Below, one piece after another: positions 43,690-56,000 of a stretch of 64,000 nucleotides of DNA. Within the stretch, counting starts at the first letter, position 1. Each line of letters starts with the position of its first letter. The position numbers and the translations under genes are program-made. Where the stretch lies: assembly GCF_007754155.1 (NCBI RefSeq), contig NZ_CP037423.1, positions 8,490,938 through 8,554,937 of the forward strand, written 5' to 3'. The notes beneath the pieces are model-generated. The model ran no database searches and was not told the DNA's origin. It saw only the letters and a program-made list of their open reading frames with translations. Origin of the DNA: Stieleria neptunia (lineage in GTDB: Bacteria > Planctomycetota > Planctomycetia > Pirellulales > Pirellulaceae).

Positions 43690-46600
43690 ATGATCGCTCG
43701 CAGGTTCGCGAACTACGTCGCCCACCTTGCCCTTCTCAGCATCCTGACCGCGTCGGTGGTGGCCGCCGACGACTGGCCGATGTGGCGATACGACGCCACC
43801 CGCTCGGCCGCCAGTCCGAACGAGTTGGACAGCGAATTGAGCCTGGTGTGGCAGAAACCGTTCTCTGCGCGAACTCAGGCCTGGGACGATCCGCTGAATC
43901 TGGACTTGATGACGTATGACCGGGTCTTTGAACCGATCGTCATCGACGGTCGCCTGATCGTGGGATTCAATGACCGCGACAAAGTCGTGGCGATGGACAC
44001 CGACACCGGCCAACAGCTTTGGACGTTTTACACCGAAGCCCCGGTCCGCATGCCGCCGGTGGGATCGCGGGGGCACGTCTACTTCACCAGCGACGACGGC
44101 TGCTTGTACTGCGTTGACGCCGCGGACGGAAAATTGCAATGGAAATTCAACGCCGCGCCGAATTCACAACACGCGATCGGCAATCGGCGACTGACCTCGG
44201 CCTGGCCGGCCCGCGGTGGTCCGGTCGTGCGGGACGACACCGTGTACTTTGCCGCCAGCATTTGGCCCTTCATGGGCACCTTCCTCTATGCACTCGATGC
44301 ACAGACGGGCGAAGTCCGCTGGGTCAACGATCGCACCGGTTCCCAGTACATCAAACAGCCGCACAGCGCCCCGTCCTTCGCCGGGGTTGCACCGCAAGGC
44401 GCCTTGGTCGCAACCGAGTCGCTGTTGATCGTGCCGGGCGGTCGCTCCGTCCCGGCCGTGTTCGAACGCCGCAACGGCGAAATGCGTTACTTCGAATTGA
44501 ACGCCGGTGGAAAAGGAACCGGTGGTTCCTTCGTCGCCGCCGACGACCAACACTTCTATGTTCACACGCGGCAGAAAGGAACACGGGCCTTCAAGCTGGA
44601 CGACGGCGTCAAAACCGCGTTCATGCCTAACGAACCGGTGCTGCACCACGGCAGGGTCTATTCGGCGGAATCCAAAGACAGACAGAACGTTGTCCGTGCC
44701 TACCGAGCCGATCAAAAACTCGATTGGGAAATCAACGCCGATGGCAGCGGCGATCTAATTTTGGCCGGCCACCAACTGGTCGCCGCGGGGGCGAATCAGA
44801 TCAGCGTGATTCAATTGCCGGACGAGAACCGCCCCGCAAGGATCGTCAAATCGATTCCGATCGACAAACCGATCGAGCGATTGATCGTCGCCGATGGCAA
44901 ACTGTTTGCCGTTTCGATCGACGGCCACCTGCTGTGCTATGGCCGCCGCAGCAACAACGACACCTACCCGCAGCGGGCAAAACTGGATTTGCCGCGCAGG
45001 ACCGCGATAGACGATTCCGGCTCGGCGCGGCAAACCGCCGGCGAGTTGCTGGCCACCGGCGATGCGTCCGGATACGCGTTCTGGTTCGGCCGCTGCGACC
45101 ACCCCACCGCGCTGGCCCTCGCGGCCGAGTCGCCCTTTGTGCAACTGGCAATCGTCGATTCGGATTCCACCGCGATCGATCCGACGCGTCGGCGTCTGGA
45201 CGCCGATGACCGTTATGGCCGCGTCACGATCCACCACAGCGACCCCCTTTCGTTCCAACCGCCCAATTACGTCGCCAATATGGTGTTCGTCGCGGATGCG
45301 GAGCAACTGGACGAAGCCGAAATCGAATCCATTTATCAATGTGTGCGTCCCTACGGCGGCGTCATGCATCTGCTCGGTCGTGACAACCGAGATGCGATCG
45401 CACGGCGTGTCGTTGCGATGCATTTGGAACAAGCCGTCGTCACGACCGGCGAACACGGCGTGATCGTGCGACGCGTCGGCGCCCTGCCCGGATCGGCCGA
45501 TTGGACCCACCAATACGGCGACATCGCCAACACCGTCAAATCCAATGACTCCCGGGTCAAGCTGCCGTTGGGTGTGCTGTGGTTCGGGGGCAGCAGCAAC
45601 ATGGACGTGCTGCCGCGTCACGGGCATGGCCCACCGGAACAAGTGGTCGGCGGCCGGTTGTTCATTCAAGGGATGAACTCGCTGAGCGCCCGAGACGTCT
45701 ACACCGGACGCGTGCTTTGGAAACGCGACTTCGCCGACTTGGGCACCTTTGACGTCTACTACGACCAGACCTACGAGAACCTGCCGCTGGACCCGAAGTA
45801 CAACCAGGTACATATCCCCGGCGCGAACGCTCGCGGCACCAATTACGTCGTCACCGAAGACCGGGTCTACATCGTCGAAGGAAGTGTCTGCCACGCGCTC
45901 GATCCGGCAACGGGGGAGTTGATCAACGATTTCCAGCTTCCGATGTCAGCGACGGGCGAACAAGAGCAATGGGGCTATCTGGGGGTTTACCAAGACGTGC
46001 TGATCGGCGGCCTCGGATTCGCGATGTACCGCCAACGCAACAATCTGTCGTTCGATTCCGACAAGAAACTGAAATCCAACAAAGCCGGTTTCGGATCCAA
46101 AAGTTTTGATCGTGCCGCCAGTGTCGCGCTGGTCGGCTTTGATCGCCACAGTGGCAAACAACTTTGGAAAGTCGACGCCCGCCACAGTTTTTGGCACAAC
46201 GGGATCGTCGCCGGCGGCGGCAAAGTTTATTGCCTGGACCGCACGCCCAAACAAATCGAAGACGCATTGCTGCGTCGCGGTCAATCACGCAGCGACACCT
46301 ACCGCATCGTGGCCATTGATTTTCAGACCGGAGAGCAAACCTGGGAAATCAACGACAACATCTTCGGCAGCTGGCTCGGTTATTCCGAGCAGCATGACCT
46401 GCTGCTCCAGGCCGGTGCCAAGGCCAGCGACCGGTTGGCCGACGAAGTCGCCGCGGGCATGGCGGTCTACCATGGCGACGACGGATCGGTGAAATGGAGC
46501 GACCCGTCGTTGAAGTACTCCGGACCATGCATCTTGCACAACGACTTGATCATCACCAACGCCAACTCCTACTCCGAATCCGCGGGTGCCTTCTTTCTGC

Positions 46601-47481
46601 AAACCGGTCAACCCAAGCTGGTCGAAAATCCGCTGACCGGTCAATTGCAACCGTGGAAAATCACCCGTGCCTACGGGTGCAACAGCATCATCGCCAGCGA
46701 GAATCTGCTGACGTTCCGCTCCGGTGCCGCGGGCTTTTATGATTTGCTGACCCATTCGGGCACGGGAAATCTGGGCGGTTTCAAATCGGGTTGCACGGCC
46801 AATCTGGTCGTCGCTAACGGGGTCTTGAATGCCCCCGACTACACCCGCACGTGCAGCTGCGCGTATCAAAATCAAACGTCATTGGCGCTCGTTCACATGC
46901 CGGCAATCGAAACCTGGAGTGTGCACAACGGCGCCTCGGACACCCCGTCGGGCGAAATGATTCGCAATCTGGCGATCAACTTTGGCGCCCCCGGCGATCG
47001 CCGTGACGAAGACGGCATGCTGTGGTTGGAACACCCCGTCGTCGCCGGCGATTCACCGCCGCTGTCCGTGACGACCAATCCAGAAACCCGCTATTTCTCG
47101 CGTCACTCGTCCACCGCCGCCGCCGCCGATCGGCCCTGGGTCGCGGCTTCGGGAGCCGAGGGCATCACGGAACTTCGCTTGGCACTGACGCTGAGAGACA
47201 AAAACGATGCGCCCGGCGAAGGCGAGGAAGAACCCGAATTGAAACGCTACGACGTCGAACTCGTCTTCGCGGCCCCCGTCACGGGCGAGCAAGGTGTTCG
47301 CGTCTTTGACGTCCACCTGCAAAACAAACGCGTCGCCGAAAACGTGACGATCGATGGTGCGGACCATGTCACGTCCACGCTGGTGCTCCGTGACGTAGAA
47401 ATACGCAACGAAGTGCAATTGAAATTCATCGCCAAGCAAGGCTCGCCCGTCCTCTCGGGAATCAAGCTGAAACGACACTGA
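43690..47481 (+). CDS. Secreted PQQ-like beta-propeller protein
   Basis: 1263 aa with signal peptide (HLALLSILTASVVA). Repeated blades DKVVAMDTDTGQQLWTFYTE, GCLYCVDAADGKLQWKF, FLYALDAQTGEVRW, VGFDRHSGKQLWKVDARHSF and VAIDFQTGEQTWEIND match the PQQ/BamB-type WD-like repeats. The insert after residue ~490 (PTALALAAESPFVQLAI, PYGGVMHLLGRD) separates two propellers. The C-terminal ~200 residues are Ig-like or beta-sandwich (VFDVHLQNKRVAENV). The frame opens at 43531, but ATG 43690 leads the signal. No quinoprotein active-site motif is seen, so an enzyme role is not shown; a scaffold or binding protein is possible. Confidence 0.8.
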   Translation: MIARRFANYVAHLALLSILTASVVAADDWPMWRYDATRSAASPNELDSELSLVWQKPFSARTQAWDDPLNLDLMTYDRVFEPIVIDGRLIVGFNDRDKVVAMDTDTGQQLWTFYTEAPVRMPPVGSRGHVYFTSDDGCLYCVDAADGKLQWKFNAAPNSQHAIGNRRLTSAWPARGGPVVRDDTVYFAASIWPFMGTFLYALDAQTGEVRWVNDRTGSQYIKQPHSAPSFAGVAPQGALVATESLLIVPGGRSVPAVFERRNGEMRYFELNAGGKGTGGSFVAADDQHFYVHTRQKGTRAFKLDDGVKTAFMPNEPVLHHGRVYSAESKDRQNVVRAYRADQKLDWEINADGSGDLILAGHQLVAAGANQISVIQLPDENRPARIVKSIPIDKPIERLIVADGKLFAVSIDGHLLCYGRRSNNDTYPQRAKLDLPRRTAIDDSGSARQTAGELLATGDASGYAFWFGRCDHPTALALAAESPFVQLAIVDSDSTAIDPTRRRLDADDRYGRVTIHHSDPLSFQPPNYVANMVFVADAEQLDEAEIESIYQCVRPYGGVMHLLGRDNRDAIARRVVAMHLEQAVVTTGEHGVIVRRVGALPGSADWTHQYGDIANTVKSNDSRVKLPLGVLWFGGSSNMDVLPRHGHGPPEQVVGGRLFIQGMNSLSARDVYTGRVLWKRDFADLGTFDVYYDQTYENLPLDPKYNQVHIPGANARGTNYVVTEDRVYIVEGSVCHALDPATGELINDFQLPMSATGEQEQWGYLGVYQDVLIGGLGFAMYRQRNNLSFDSDKKLKSNKAGFGSKSFDRAASVALVGFDRHSGKQLWKVDARHSFWHNGIVAGGGKVYCLDRTPKQIEDALLRRGQSRSDTYRIVAIDFQTGEQTWEINDNIFGSWLGYSEQHDLLLQAGAKASDRLADEVAAGMAVYHGDDGSVKWSDPSLKYSGPCILHNDLIITNANSYSESAGAFFLQTGQPKLVENPLTGQLQPWKITRAYGCNSIIASENLLTFRSGAAGFYDLLTHSGTGNLGGFKSGCTANLVVANGVLNAPDYTRTCSCAYQNQTSLALVHMPAIETWSVHNGASDTPSGEMIRNLAINFGAPGDRRDEDGMLWLEHPVVAGDSPPLSVTTNPETRYFSRHSSTAAAADRPWVAASGAEGITELRLALTLRDKNDAPGEGEEEPELKRYDVELVFAAPVTGEQGVRVFDVHLQNKRVAENVTIDGADHVTSTLVLRDVEIRNEVQLKFIAKQGSPVLSGIKLKRH

Positions 47482-47514
47482 AAAAATCCTGGCGGGCAAC
47501 GCTGAGAAGCATTT

Positions 47515-47572
47515 GTTAGCGGCAGGGCGCGAGCCCTCCGGTCTTTCCAACGGAAACCGGACGGCTCGCGGG
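47515..47572. repeat. GCGAGCCCTCCGGT-type dispersed hairpin
   Basis: TTAGCGGCAGGGCGCGAGCC... and ...CCGGACGGCTCGCG pair imperfectly. It lies in the gap 47482-47756, which has no other gene. Confidence 0.85.
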
Positions 47573-47756
47573 CTGTCGCCGGTTGCGATCACGAGTTGGG
47601 CCAGAGCCAAAATGTAAAAGCTTTCTGATCTTGAAGCTTTCGTCCCTGCCAGACCGAATGCACTTTGTTATCAAGGAAGCAGTTTAAACAGGAGTCGGGA
47701 CATGGATCGTTGATCGGACCTTCATCTCGTGACGCTATACTCAACAGGTTGTTGCA

Positions 47757-48440
47757 ATGTTGTTTCCCTTCCAACCACGCTTCATCATGTTACACGCTGG
47801 ACTTGCGATCATCGCATCGCTGGCCAGCAGCACCGGCGCGACGGCCCAGTCGCGACCGACAGGCATGCTGAATATCGGCTTCGCCCATGATCCCGGTGCC
47901 GACCATTACGATGGTGTCGTCGGGGCGCGGGGAGACGTCTGGAACTTCGTCAGCGTGGGGACAACGGCCAAAGATTTCATGCGTTTGAGTGACACTCGTG
48001 GCAGCACCGCGCGTTTGCGAGTCACGCGACACGATGGAGCTTGGGGGATTGCCGGGCAATCGGGAATCTTCCACGGTTACATCTACGACAATTGCCGCTG
48101 CAAGGATTTGGAGGTAACGATCCTGGATCTCGAACCGGGACGCTATCGGGCGTACGTCTACGCACACGGAGACGCTCCCGACCAGAACGCCAACATCGAA
48201 TTGCACGTCGCCGGCGAAAGCCTAGGCAAAAAAGCGACGGCAAATGACGGCACCCACGGCTACCGCTCGCAACCGATGACCGAAGGCGTTCAATACGTGA
48301 CGTTCGACTTCGACGTTTGGCGGGGAAACGAAATCAAGTTCATCAGCCATCGGGACGGCAGTTCGTATTCCATGTTCAACGCCATCCAGCTTGTTCCGCT
48401 CAACCGTGAAGCGGATCCGGCGTCGGGGAACGGCACCTGA
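47757..48440 (+). CDS. Secreted hypothetical protein, jelly-roll-like
   Basis: 227 aa with a signal peptide (FIMLHAGLAIIASLASSTGA, cleavage near TAQS). The mature part NIGFAHDPGADHYDGVVGAR, LDLEPGRYRAYVYAHGDAPD and SYSMFNAIQLVPL resembles galactose-binding-like or carbohydrate-binding jelly rolls, with the closing FNAIQL motif typical of planctomycete exported beta-sandwich domains. Binding partner unknown. Confidence 0.65.
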   Translation: MLFPFQPRFIMLHAGLAIIASLASSTGATAQSRPTGMLNIGFAHDPGADHYDGVVGARGDVWNFVSVGTTAKDFMRLSDTRGSTARLRVTRHDGAWGIAGQSGIFHGYIYDNCRCKDLEVTILDLEPGRYRAYVYAHGDAPDQNANIELHVAGESLGKKATANDGTHGYRSQPMTEGVQYVTFDFDVWRGNEIKFISHRDGSSYSMFNAIQLVPLNREADPASGNGT

Positions 48441-48547
48441 CCGCTGAATCGAATTCCATCAACCGATTGCGGTTACAATGAAGACGGTCTGGCGATTTCC
48501 GTCATGAACCGATTCGAAACCTCACCGATGCACCAAACGGCGGAGCG

Positions 48548-50026
48548 ATGCGACGAATTTCTACTCAAGCGATTCCGTTGGCTTGTTTTACGCTCGCGCT
48601 GACACTGCTGACTCCACCATTGGCGCGGTCCGCCGACTACTTTCTAACGATCGGCGGCGGATACTCCCCGTCGGGCAATCAAGCGTCGCTGGAAAACAAC
48701 GTGTTGTTCTTTCAACGGGTGTTGGACGAAACGAATCTGGATCAGACGCACAACGACGTGTTTTTCTCCGACGGCAGCGCGGACGGCCCCGACGTGCAGG
48801 TGATGGATCCGCGATCGATCCCCAAAGCGAATCGATTGATGGCGGAATTTTTTGGCAGTCGATCCTCGCTGGGATTGTCGTATCGTAATCATCGCATCCC
48901 GGAGGTCCGCGGCAGTACGCGACCTGAAAACATTCGCAAATGGTTCGACGAAGTCGGCGTCACGATGACCGCCGGCGATCGGCTGCTGCTGTTCGTCACC
49001 GCCCACGGCAACAAGAGTGCCGATTCGAACGACCCGTACAACACGACGATCGCAACGTGGAACAATTCTTCGATCAAGATGCGGGAATTCGTCAGCCTGC
49101 TCGATGGGCTTGCGGTCGGAGTGGACGTGGTGGCTGTTATGGTTCAATGTCATTCCGGCGGCTTTGCCAAACTGATCTACAACGCGGGAGAACCCGATCG
49201 GGGACTCTCTCCACAGCGCCGCTGTGCGTTCTTTGCGACCGTCCATGATCGTCCCGCAGCGGGTTGCACACCGGAAGTCGACGAGGCAAGCTATGTCGAA
49301 TACAGCACCTATTTTTGGGCCGCACTGTCCGGCCGGTCGCGAACCGGTGATCCGATCGATCCGCCGGACTACAACCACGATGGCGTGGTTTCGTTTGACG
49401 AAGCCCATGCCTACACGATCTTGACCGCCGACACGATCGATCTGCCGATCAAAACATCGGGGGAATTCCTGAGCCAGTACAGCACATTCGCGGACGGGGA
49501 TTCCAAGTTACTCTCCAACGAAGAATCGTATGACCTGGTACTCAGCCTGGCCACAACGACCCAAGCGGCGATTCTCGACGGCCTTTCCGAACAACTGAAC
49601 CTGACCGGGAACGATCGGTTGGTCGACGCCTGGAAGGCACTCGAGGACGGACGCCGCCGCGGACGTTCCCGACGCCGTGCCCCCGAATCTTCATCGGCAC
49701 AGTTGCGACGCAAGATCGCCGGCGATTTGAAACGCAGGTGGCCGGAACTGGCCAATGTCCTCAATCCCGTTTCGGTTGAATTGATGACGTCACGTGCCGC
49801 GGAGTTTGTCGCGGCGGTCGAGAAGCATCGTGATTACAAACGGTATCGTGAACTGGCCGACACGCCCAAGCCGGACCCGACCAAGCAAAACGTCAAGTAC
49901 GATCGGTTTCTGCGGGTCGCCGACAACGTGCTGTTGGCGGAAAACCTGAGGCGTCTGGGCGACGAAGAACGGATCGCCCAATACGAAGCGCTCGTCGCCG
50001 CCGAATCGGGATCGCTCATCGATTAG
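48548..50026 (+). CDS. Secreted caspase-like (clan CD) peptidase candidate with EF-hand
   Basis: 492 aa with a signal peptide (PLACFTLALTLLTPPLARSA). The putative catalytic His153 is in LLLFVTAHGNKS and Cys201 in VVAVMVQCHSGGFAKLI; both follow hydrophobic beta strands, as in caspases, legumains and C11/C13 peptidases. The loop DYNHDGVVSFDE (274-285) is a canonical 12-residue EF-hand, so Ca may regulate it. The C-terminal ~200 residues are helical and basic (DGRRRGRSRRRAP). No homology search was possible, so peptidase activity is unproven. Its stop overlaps the stop of the convergent membrane-protein gene by 4 bp. Confidence 0.7.
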   Translation: MRRISTQAIPLACFTLALTLLTPPLARSADYFLTIGGGYSPSGNQASLENNVLFFQRVLDETNLDQTHNDVFFSDGSADGPDVQVMDPRSIPKANRLMAEFFGSRSSLGLSYRNHRIPEVRGSTRPENIRKWFDEVGVTMTAGDRLLLFVTAHGNKSADSNDPYNTTIATWNNSSIKMREFVSLLDGLAVGVDVVAVMVQCHSGGFAKLIYNAGEPDRGLSPQRRCAFFATVHDRPAAGCTPEVDEASYVEYSTYFWAALSGRSRTGDPIDPPDYNHDGVVSFDEAHAYTILTADTIDLPIKTSGEFLSQYSTFADGDSKLLSNEESYDLVLSLATTTQAAILDGLSEQLNLTGNDRLVDAWKALEDGRRRGRSRRRAPESSSAQLRRKIAGDLKRRWPELANVLNPVSVELMTSRAAEFVAAVEKHRDYKRYRELADTPKPDPTKQNVKYDRFLRVADNVLLAENLRRLGDEERIAQYEALVAAESGSLID

Positions 50027-53000
50027 GCGTCCCACTGCTGCATCGCCGTCGCGATGCGGCGCAGCTTGGGTTTGTTCTTTTCGATCGCCATCAAGCCGAT
50101 CATCAACATCACGCCGCTGCTGATGCCGAAGACCCACCACGGCCAAACCGCACCGATTTGTTGTTGGGCATGCCAAACCATGCTGGTCACGCCGATCAAC
50201 ACAAACGTCGTCCCCAAGTACAGGAACGGTTTGACACGCAGTGCCACACCGGCGGCGGCCCCCAGCAGTGCCAGCACGATCAAGACGATCGGTCCCCAAA
50301 TCGTCGAACCGACCCCTTGAACCAACATGTCCGCCGTGCTGGTCACATAGATCGTCAACGTCGCCGCATAACGGATCGCGGCCGCGGTCTTTGCCCCCAA
50401 CGACTCGCGTTGAAAATGGGTCGCGACCAACACACAGACCGCCGGCGGGATCAACCAGGCCTGGGGATGCGAAAGGAAGTCCCAATTCGGCGTTTGCACC
50501 AAGATCACCCACAACGCCACGTTCCCGATCATGATCGACACCAGTCGCGCCCGGCCGCTCTTCCACAGGAACGACACGACGCCATAGTAGAGGGCCGCCG
50601 CGATCAACAAACCTTGATAGGACACGCGGCCCTGGATGTAGGTCCATCGACTGCCGTCGGATTCGCCGAACAGCGACGACACCCACGATCCGCTTAACCA
50701 GAACCCGATCACGGGAACCAGGGGCAAGAACAAAGCGGTTTGTTTGAGCGTTTTTTCCAGCACGTCATCGCCACGACGACGCGCCCATTCGGTGATTCCC
50801 ACGCTGGCAAACGCCAACGTCATCACCACATACGGCCAATACGCCCGCAGCCCCAGATTCGCCAACGGACTCTTGCACAGGAACAGGTGAAACCACGTCA
50901 ATCCGCCAAACACCTGCGCCGCCACGACCAAGCCGGCACGTTGCCGATCCGTTAGTTTCCAGGCGTCGCGGTAGGAAGACCCCGATCCGCTCAAAATCCC
51001 CGCCAACGTCGACATCACGCTCAACAGTGCCAGCGTCGCCGCCATTCCTAACATCAGCGGCTTGACCAACTGGTCGGATTGACCGGCAACACGAACGACG
51101 CCTTCTTGGACCAACGTCGCGACCAGCGATCCCATCGCCAGCGAAATCGCCAAAGCAAATCCGCTTCGAACCGCGTTCTTCCATCGTTCCAAGATCTGGG
51201 CGCCGAGCAACTTTGGCACGCCGAACGACAATCCGATCGCAACAAACACCCAACCCACGAACCAGCGTGTGGAGAGCGAAACCATCGGATGGGGATCGTC
51301 GCCCACGTTCACACTGGCCCACATCGCGATCGACGTCAATGCAACAAACATCGCCAGATGCCGAACGATCTCGCGCCCCGTCCGCTCGGCCAATTCCCCC
51401 AGCGAAGCGGCCAACAAGGCGACGCCGCAGATCGCAACCGGGACCAGGGTGCTGGAGTTGTATTCGAACAACAAGTAACTCGTCAGCGCGACGACCAAGA
51501 TCACCGTGCCCACCGCGACATGCGTCAACACTCGGGCAAACCGCTGAATCGAAATCGATGCGGACAACTTCCCATCGGCAATCAAGCCAGTCCACCAGGC
51601 ACCGACCCGATTCATCGCCCGGCAAATCCCCGCGGCGGAAAACACGATCGCTGCCAGCGTCATCGGTGCGATCAAACACATCACGGTGACCAAGGTTTCG
51701 CTGCGGGCCAACCGGTCGACCCCGATCCTGATGCCCAGCAGCGTCGCCGAAACGAGAACAGTCGCGACCGCCGTCTCGCCGGCCGAGGGCCGTCCGGGCC
51801 GACAACTGACCGACAGCGCGACGGCCAGTCCGATCCCCAGTCGCAGCCACAGCAAGGGGTCGTCCACAACCGCCAGCGGGGCGAAGTCGACCGCTGACAT
51901 CGTCACGGCCAGCAACTCCAATGACAACGCCGCCAGCACCAGCACCGCGGTCTCGCTGTCGGGCAACATCGCACGGCGCCGGCGCGCGTCCGGTTCGTCC
52001 GAATCCCGGTCGGGACAGGCCAGACGCCAGACCAACGCCCAGGCCGCGATCCAGGTCAACAGCATCGTCCAAAGCACAAACTCCGATCGAGAATTCGCTT
52101 CGACGAGTTGGAACACAAACACCAAGCCGCTCGCGATCGCATACCAACTGAACAACCGAGTGATCACCGTCGATCGTTTCGTGATCGACCGCCCGCGTCC
52201 AATCTCTCCATCAGCCAACACGGCCCGTGTCGTGACCAGAATGCCAGCGGCGACACTGGCGATCAAACCGACCGTGGCATCTCGCGTCACCGAACCGTCG
52301 AACAAACACAACAGCGTCGCCCCAACGATCAAGATTCCCGCGTGCCACCGGTCCAGACGAACGGATGAATCCCGCACAAATGCCACTCGACAAACTTCGA
52401 AAATCGAGACCGCCGCCACTGCCGTCCAAACCATCGGTAACCATTGATGCGGCAATATCGATGGCACGGCGAGTTGCGACAGCCACATCGCGATGTGGCC
52501 CGACATCAAACTGAGCGAGATCGGCCATGAGATCGGACCGGCCAAACGCAGTGCCGGACCGACAAGACGATTCCAAAACAGCATGCAGCAGGCCGCCATC
52601 GTCGATAGCACCCATCCCGTCGGATGATGCAACTGCATCCACGAATCGTCTCGCAACACGACCCCCGTGATCAAACCGATGGCAGTCGACAACGCGACGG
52701 CGGCACAGCCGACGAGCGACACATCGATCGCCCGTGGCAACATCGGTTGATCCGGTTCGGATCGTAAACGCGATGGCACAAATCGCAACGTGACCGCATA
52801 CACGCCACTGGCGATCGCCGCGGATTGAATCCAGACCCACCACTGGGCCGGCACCCACAACGGCATCAACAGAATCACCACCGCTGGAACCAGCAAGGCC
52901 GAGACAATGGCCAACACGCTGGAGCGATCACGATGGCCGAGCCATCCGGACATGATCGCGCCGGTCGCCCACCAGGCCGCAACCGATAGCGTGACAAACC

Positions 53001-56000
53001 GATCCGGCCGAATACCTTGCTGCACCATCGGCACCCAACCACTGGTCAACAGGCAACCCGACGACACGGCGATGAACGCCAATCCGATGGCGGTCAACAC
53101 ACCACCGCCGGTCGAACCGCCCAACACCATCACGTGATCGCCGGATGCTGATTCACGTCGCAACAAGTCGATGGCAAAACATCCCGCCGCCGCCAAGGAC
53201 GTCGCCAAAACGAGTTGTTCCGACGGGTCGACCAACATTCGAATCCCGACCTGCCAGCCGATCCAACCGAATCCACTGGCCAAATGCAAACAGGGAAAAA
53301 CCGATCGCTGGCCGAAGAACACCGCTTCGCCGCGGGCGCCCCAATGCAACACCAGCCCACCGGCCAAGAGCACCGCGATCGGCAGTGTCAATCCGTTGAA
53401 CAGGCTCGTGGCCGTTCCCGTACCGACGGTGACCACCAGTGATCCGAATGACAGTGCGGCCCCCACCCCCAACAACACCGTTGACGTTTGAATCACCAGC
53501 CCCCGAGTCAGAACGTCCCAAGGCTGTTCGGCCGAGTTGTACCAACTGAAGCGAGCGACGAAAGATGAACTCCGTGATCCCTCCGCGACGTTTTGGAATG
53601 CTCCGATCAGGGCGTCCCTGCCGGAGATCGCGGCGACCACCAACCAACCGAGTCCCGACCATGCCCAGAACGCTTCGCCGCTGCGCCACGCCGCTACGGT
53701 CAACAACGAATCATCGAACCCATAGTGCCCCACCATGACGGCTGTTACGACCAGGTAGCAACGGGCAAAATAAAGATGCAACGTGTTGCGATCGGTCAGC
53801 CCGATCCACAGCCAGGCGAGCACACAGGAAAACGACACCGCGATCGCTTTGAGCGTGTTCGCATCGTGAACGGCGTCAACTTCCGTCACGTCAAACACTA
53901 ACAGAATCGAAACCGCCGCGGCACCGAGCAGGAACCCGGATGCCGTCGCCCGAAACGCCTGCGCCAACGCGTTTTGTTTCCACAAGATCTCGGCGGCCAC
54001 GATGCCCGCAACCGCGGTTGCCAGCAGCGTCCACATCGCGGGTATCCAGCCCGGAAACGCTTGTCCGATGACCAGCGGTTTCAGCACCGACAACCAGAAC
54101 GCAAACATCACCGCCGTACCGATTCCCGCGACCAGCTTTGCATCGGCCGGCAACGTGATCCGAGCAGCAGCGACGACCAGGGCAACGGCGGCCGTCCCCA
54201 GCAGCACGGGCAACACCCAGCTGGGAATCGCCCCCATCCAACTCGTCGGAGCGACCGTCAACAAGGCGGCATTCGCGGTTGCGTAGGCCAGCCAGGCGGC
54301 CGCGGTAAAAGTCATCGCCTTGCGCTGATCTGCCGAACGCAGCAGCAACGCGATCCCGATCGTGACCAAACCGATGCCCAACGACGCCAGCATCGGTTCG
54401 CCACCGATCAATCGCTTCCAGACCGGAAACTGGGACCAGGCGAGATCATTGGCCCAGGCCGGCGAACTGAGCAGGAACGCCATCGAGACGGGCGCCGTTG
54501 CGATCACCGTCCAATGAGGTGCTCGCAGAACAAACGCCGCCAACACAGCGGCGGCGGAAAACGAAACCGCCCAGGTCCAAAGCCAGCCCGGTGACGTCAT
54601 CATCGGAATCAGCAACGTGCCGCCGGCCAACAGCCCCAGTGACGCCATCACCGTTCCGCCGAGCGCCAGCTTCGGCCGTCGACGATCACCCGCAAGCGAT
54701 CCCGCTGCCGCCGCCAACAACACCAGGCCGGGAAGCGTCGACACGGCCAGCCCCAACCAACCGGTATCAAAGCTCCGCAACATGAAAGCGACGTATCCGG
54801 CAAGCACCGCCAGGGTGAACGCGGAGACGCCGATCACCAGCGCGCGGCGCCACGACGTATTGCCTTTCAGTCTCCCGTGCACGTTTCGCGGAATCAACCA
54901 GGTGATCGCGGCCGCGACGGCAAACGATCCCGCGTACGCGACGAATCCGGCCGATACGTCCCACACACGTACCGCAGCGGGAACGAACGGCAGCACCGCG
55001 GCCGGACCGGCGACGCCCAACGTCATCGCCGGCGCCGCGGACGAACCGACCAGCGCGCGACTGGATTGCCAAATCAACGTGATGTAGATTGCGGCGGCGC
55101 CCAGAATCGACAACACGGTGATCGGATCATTGAGCATCACCGACGCATCATCGATCCCTCCGGTCGACAGTCCCGTCAAGATGCCCAAGGGCACCAACAG
55201 CATCGCGATCACAAGCGTCGCCCGGCTGGTATCCTGCAACCGCCAGCGAAACAGCGTGTACAACCCCGCGCCAAAGATCGCGGTGTTGCCGGTCAAAAAG
55301 ATCAACGAAGGGATCACGCGGTGCATTTGCGTGATCGTGGTCCACAGACTCATCACCAGCCCGATCGAACAGACGACGATCAGCAATCCCGCGATCAACT
55401 CTCCCCATCGAATGTTGTGGGCCGCCAAGAATTCGGCAAGCGATTGGCCGAGCGACGCACGTGGCGACAGCATCGTCGGCGTTGATGAAACCGGTCGGTC
55501 GGTCGCAGTGGAGGGTTCGCCGACCGGCGTGGCGGCGGCGGCAGTCGGACGCGGCGCCAGAAAATCGTCGAGTGTCGGTTGGCGTTCAGCCGCACCGTGG
55601 CCTTCGGTGTGTGCCGCAATCGCATCGGCGGACGAAGCCGTCGGAGAGTAAATCGCGGCGGCGTCAGAGGCTGCAGCGCCGACCACGTTGTCGTCGGGCG
55701 TGGCTTCGACGACCGCGGTTGGGCGCTCAAGCCCTGGATCGGATGCGGGCCCTGAATGGGATGTGGTCGGTTGGGCAGTGCTCTGCCAGGGGGCGTGACC
55801 GAGCTGGTCGATCTTGGTGCGGAGTTTCTGCGCTTCGGCGGGACTGATCAGCAGCGCCGCAGCCATCCGGCTGATCACGCGGTTTGCAGCCTGGACATCC
55901 TCGTCGCGATCGATAACGTTCCTCGCCGCATCGTCGCCGCCTGCGATCGCGTGGAACAGTGCCGCGACGGCCAGCCATGACAGATGACCGACCAGCGTGA

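Noticed and set aside
47589..47774. 61-codon minus-strand frame ending FTFWLWPNS
   Set aside because: Overlaps the promoter region of the next gene; looks like a dispersed DNA repeat translated, not a gene.
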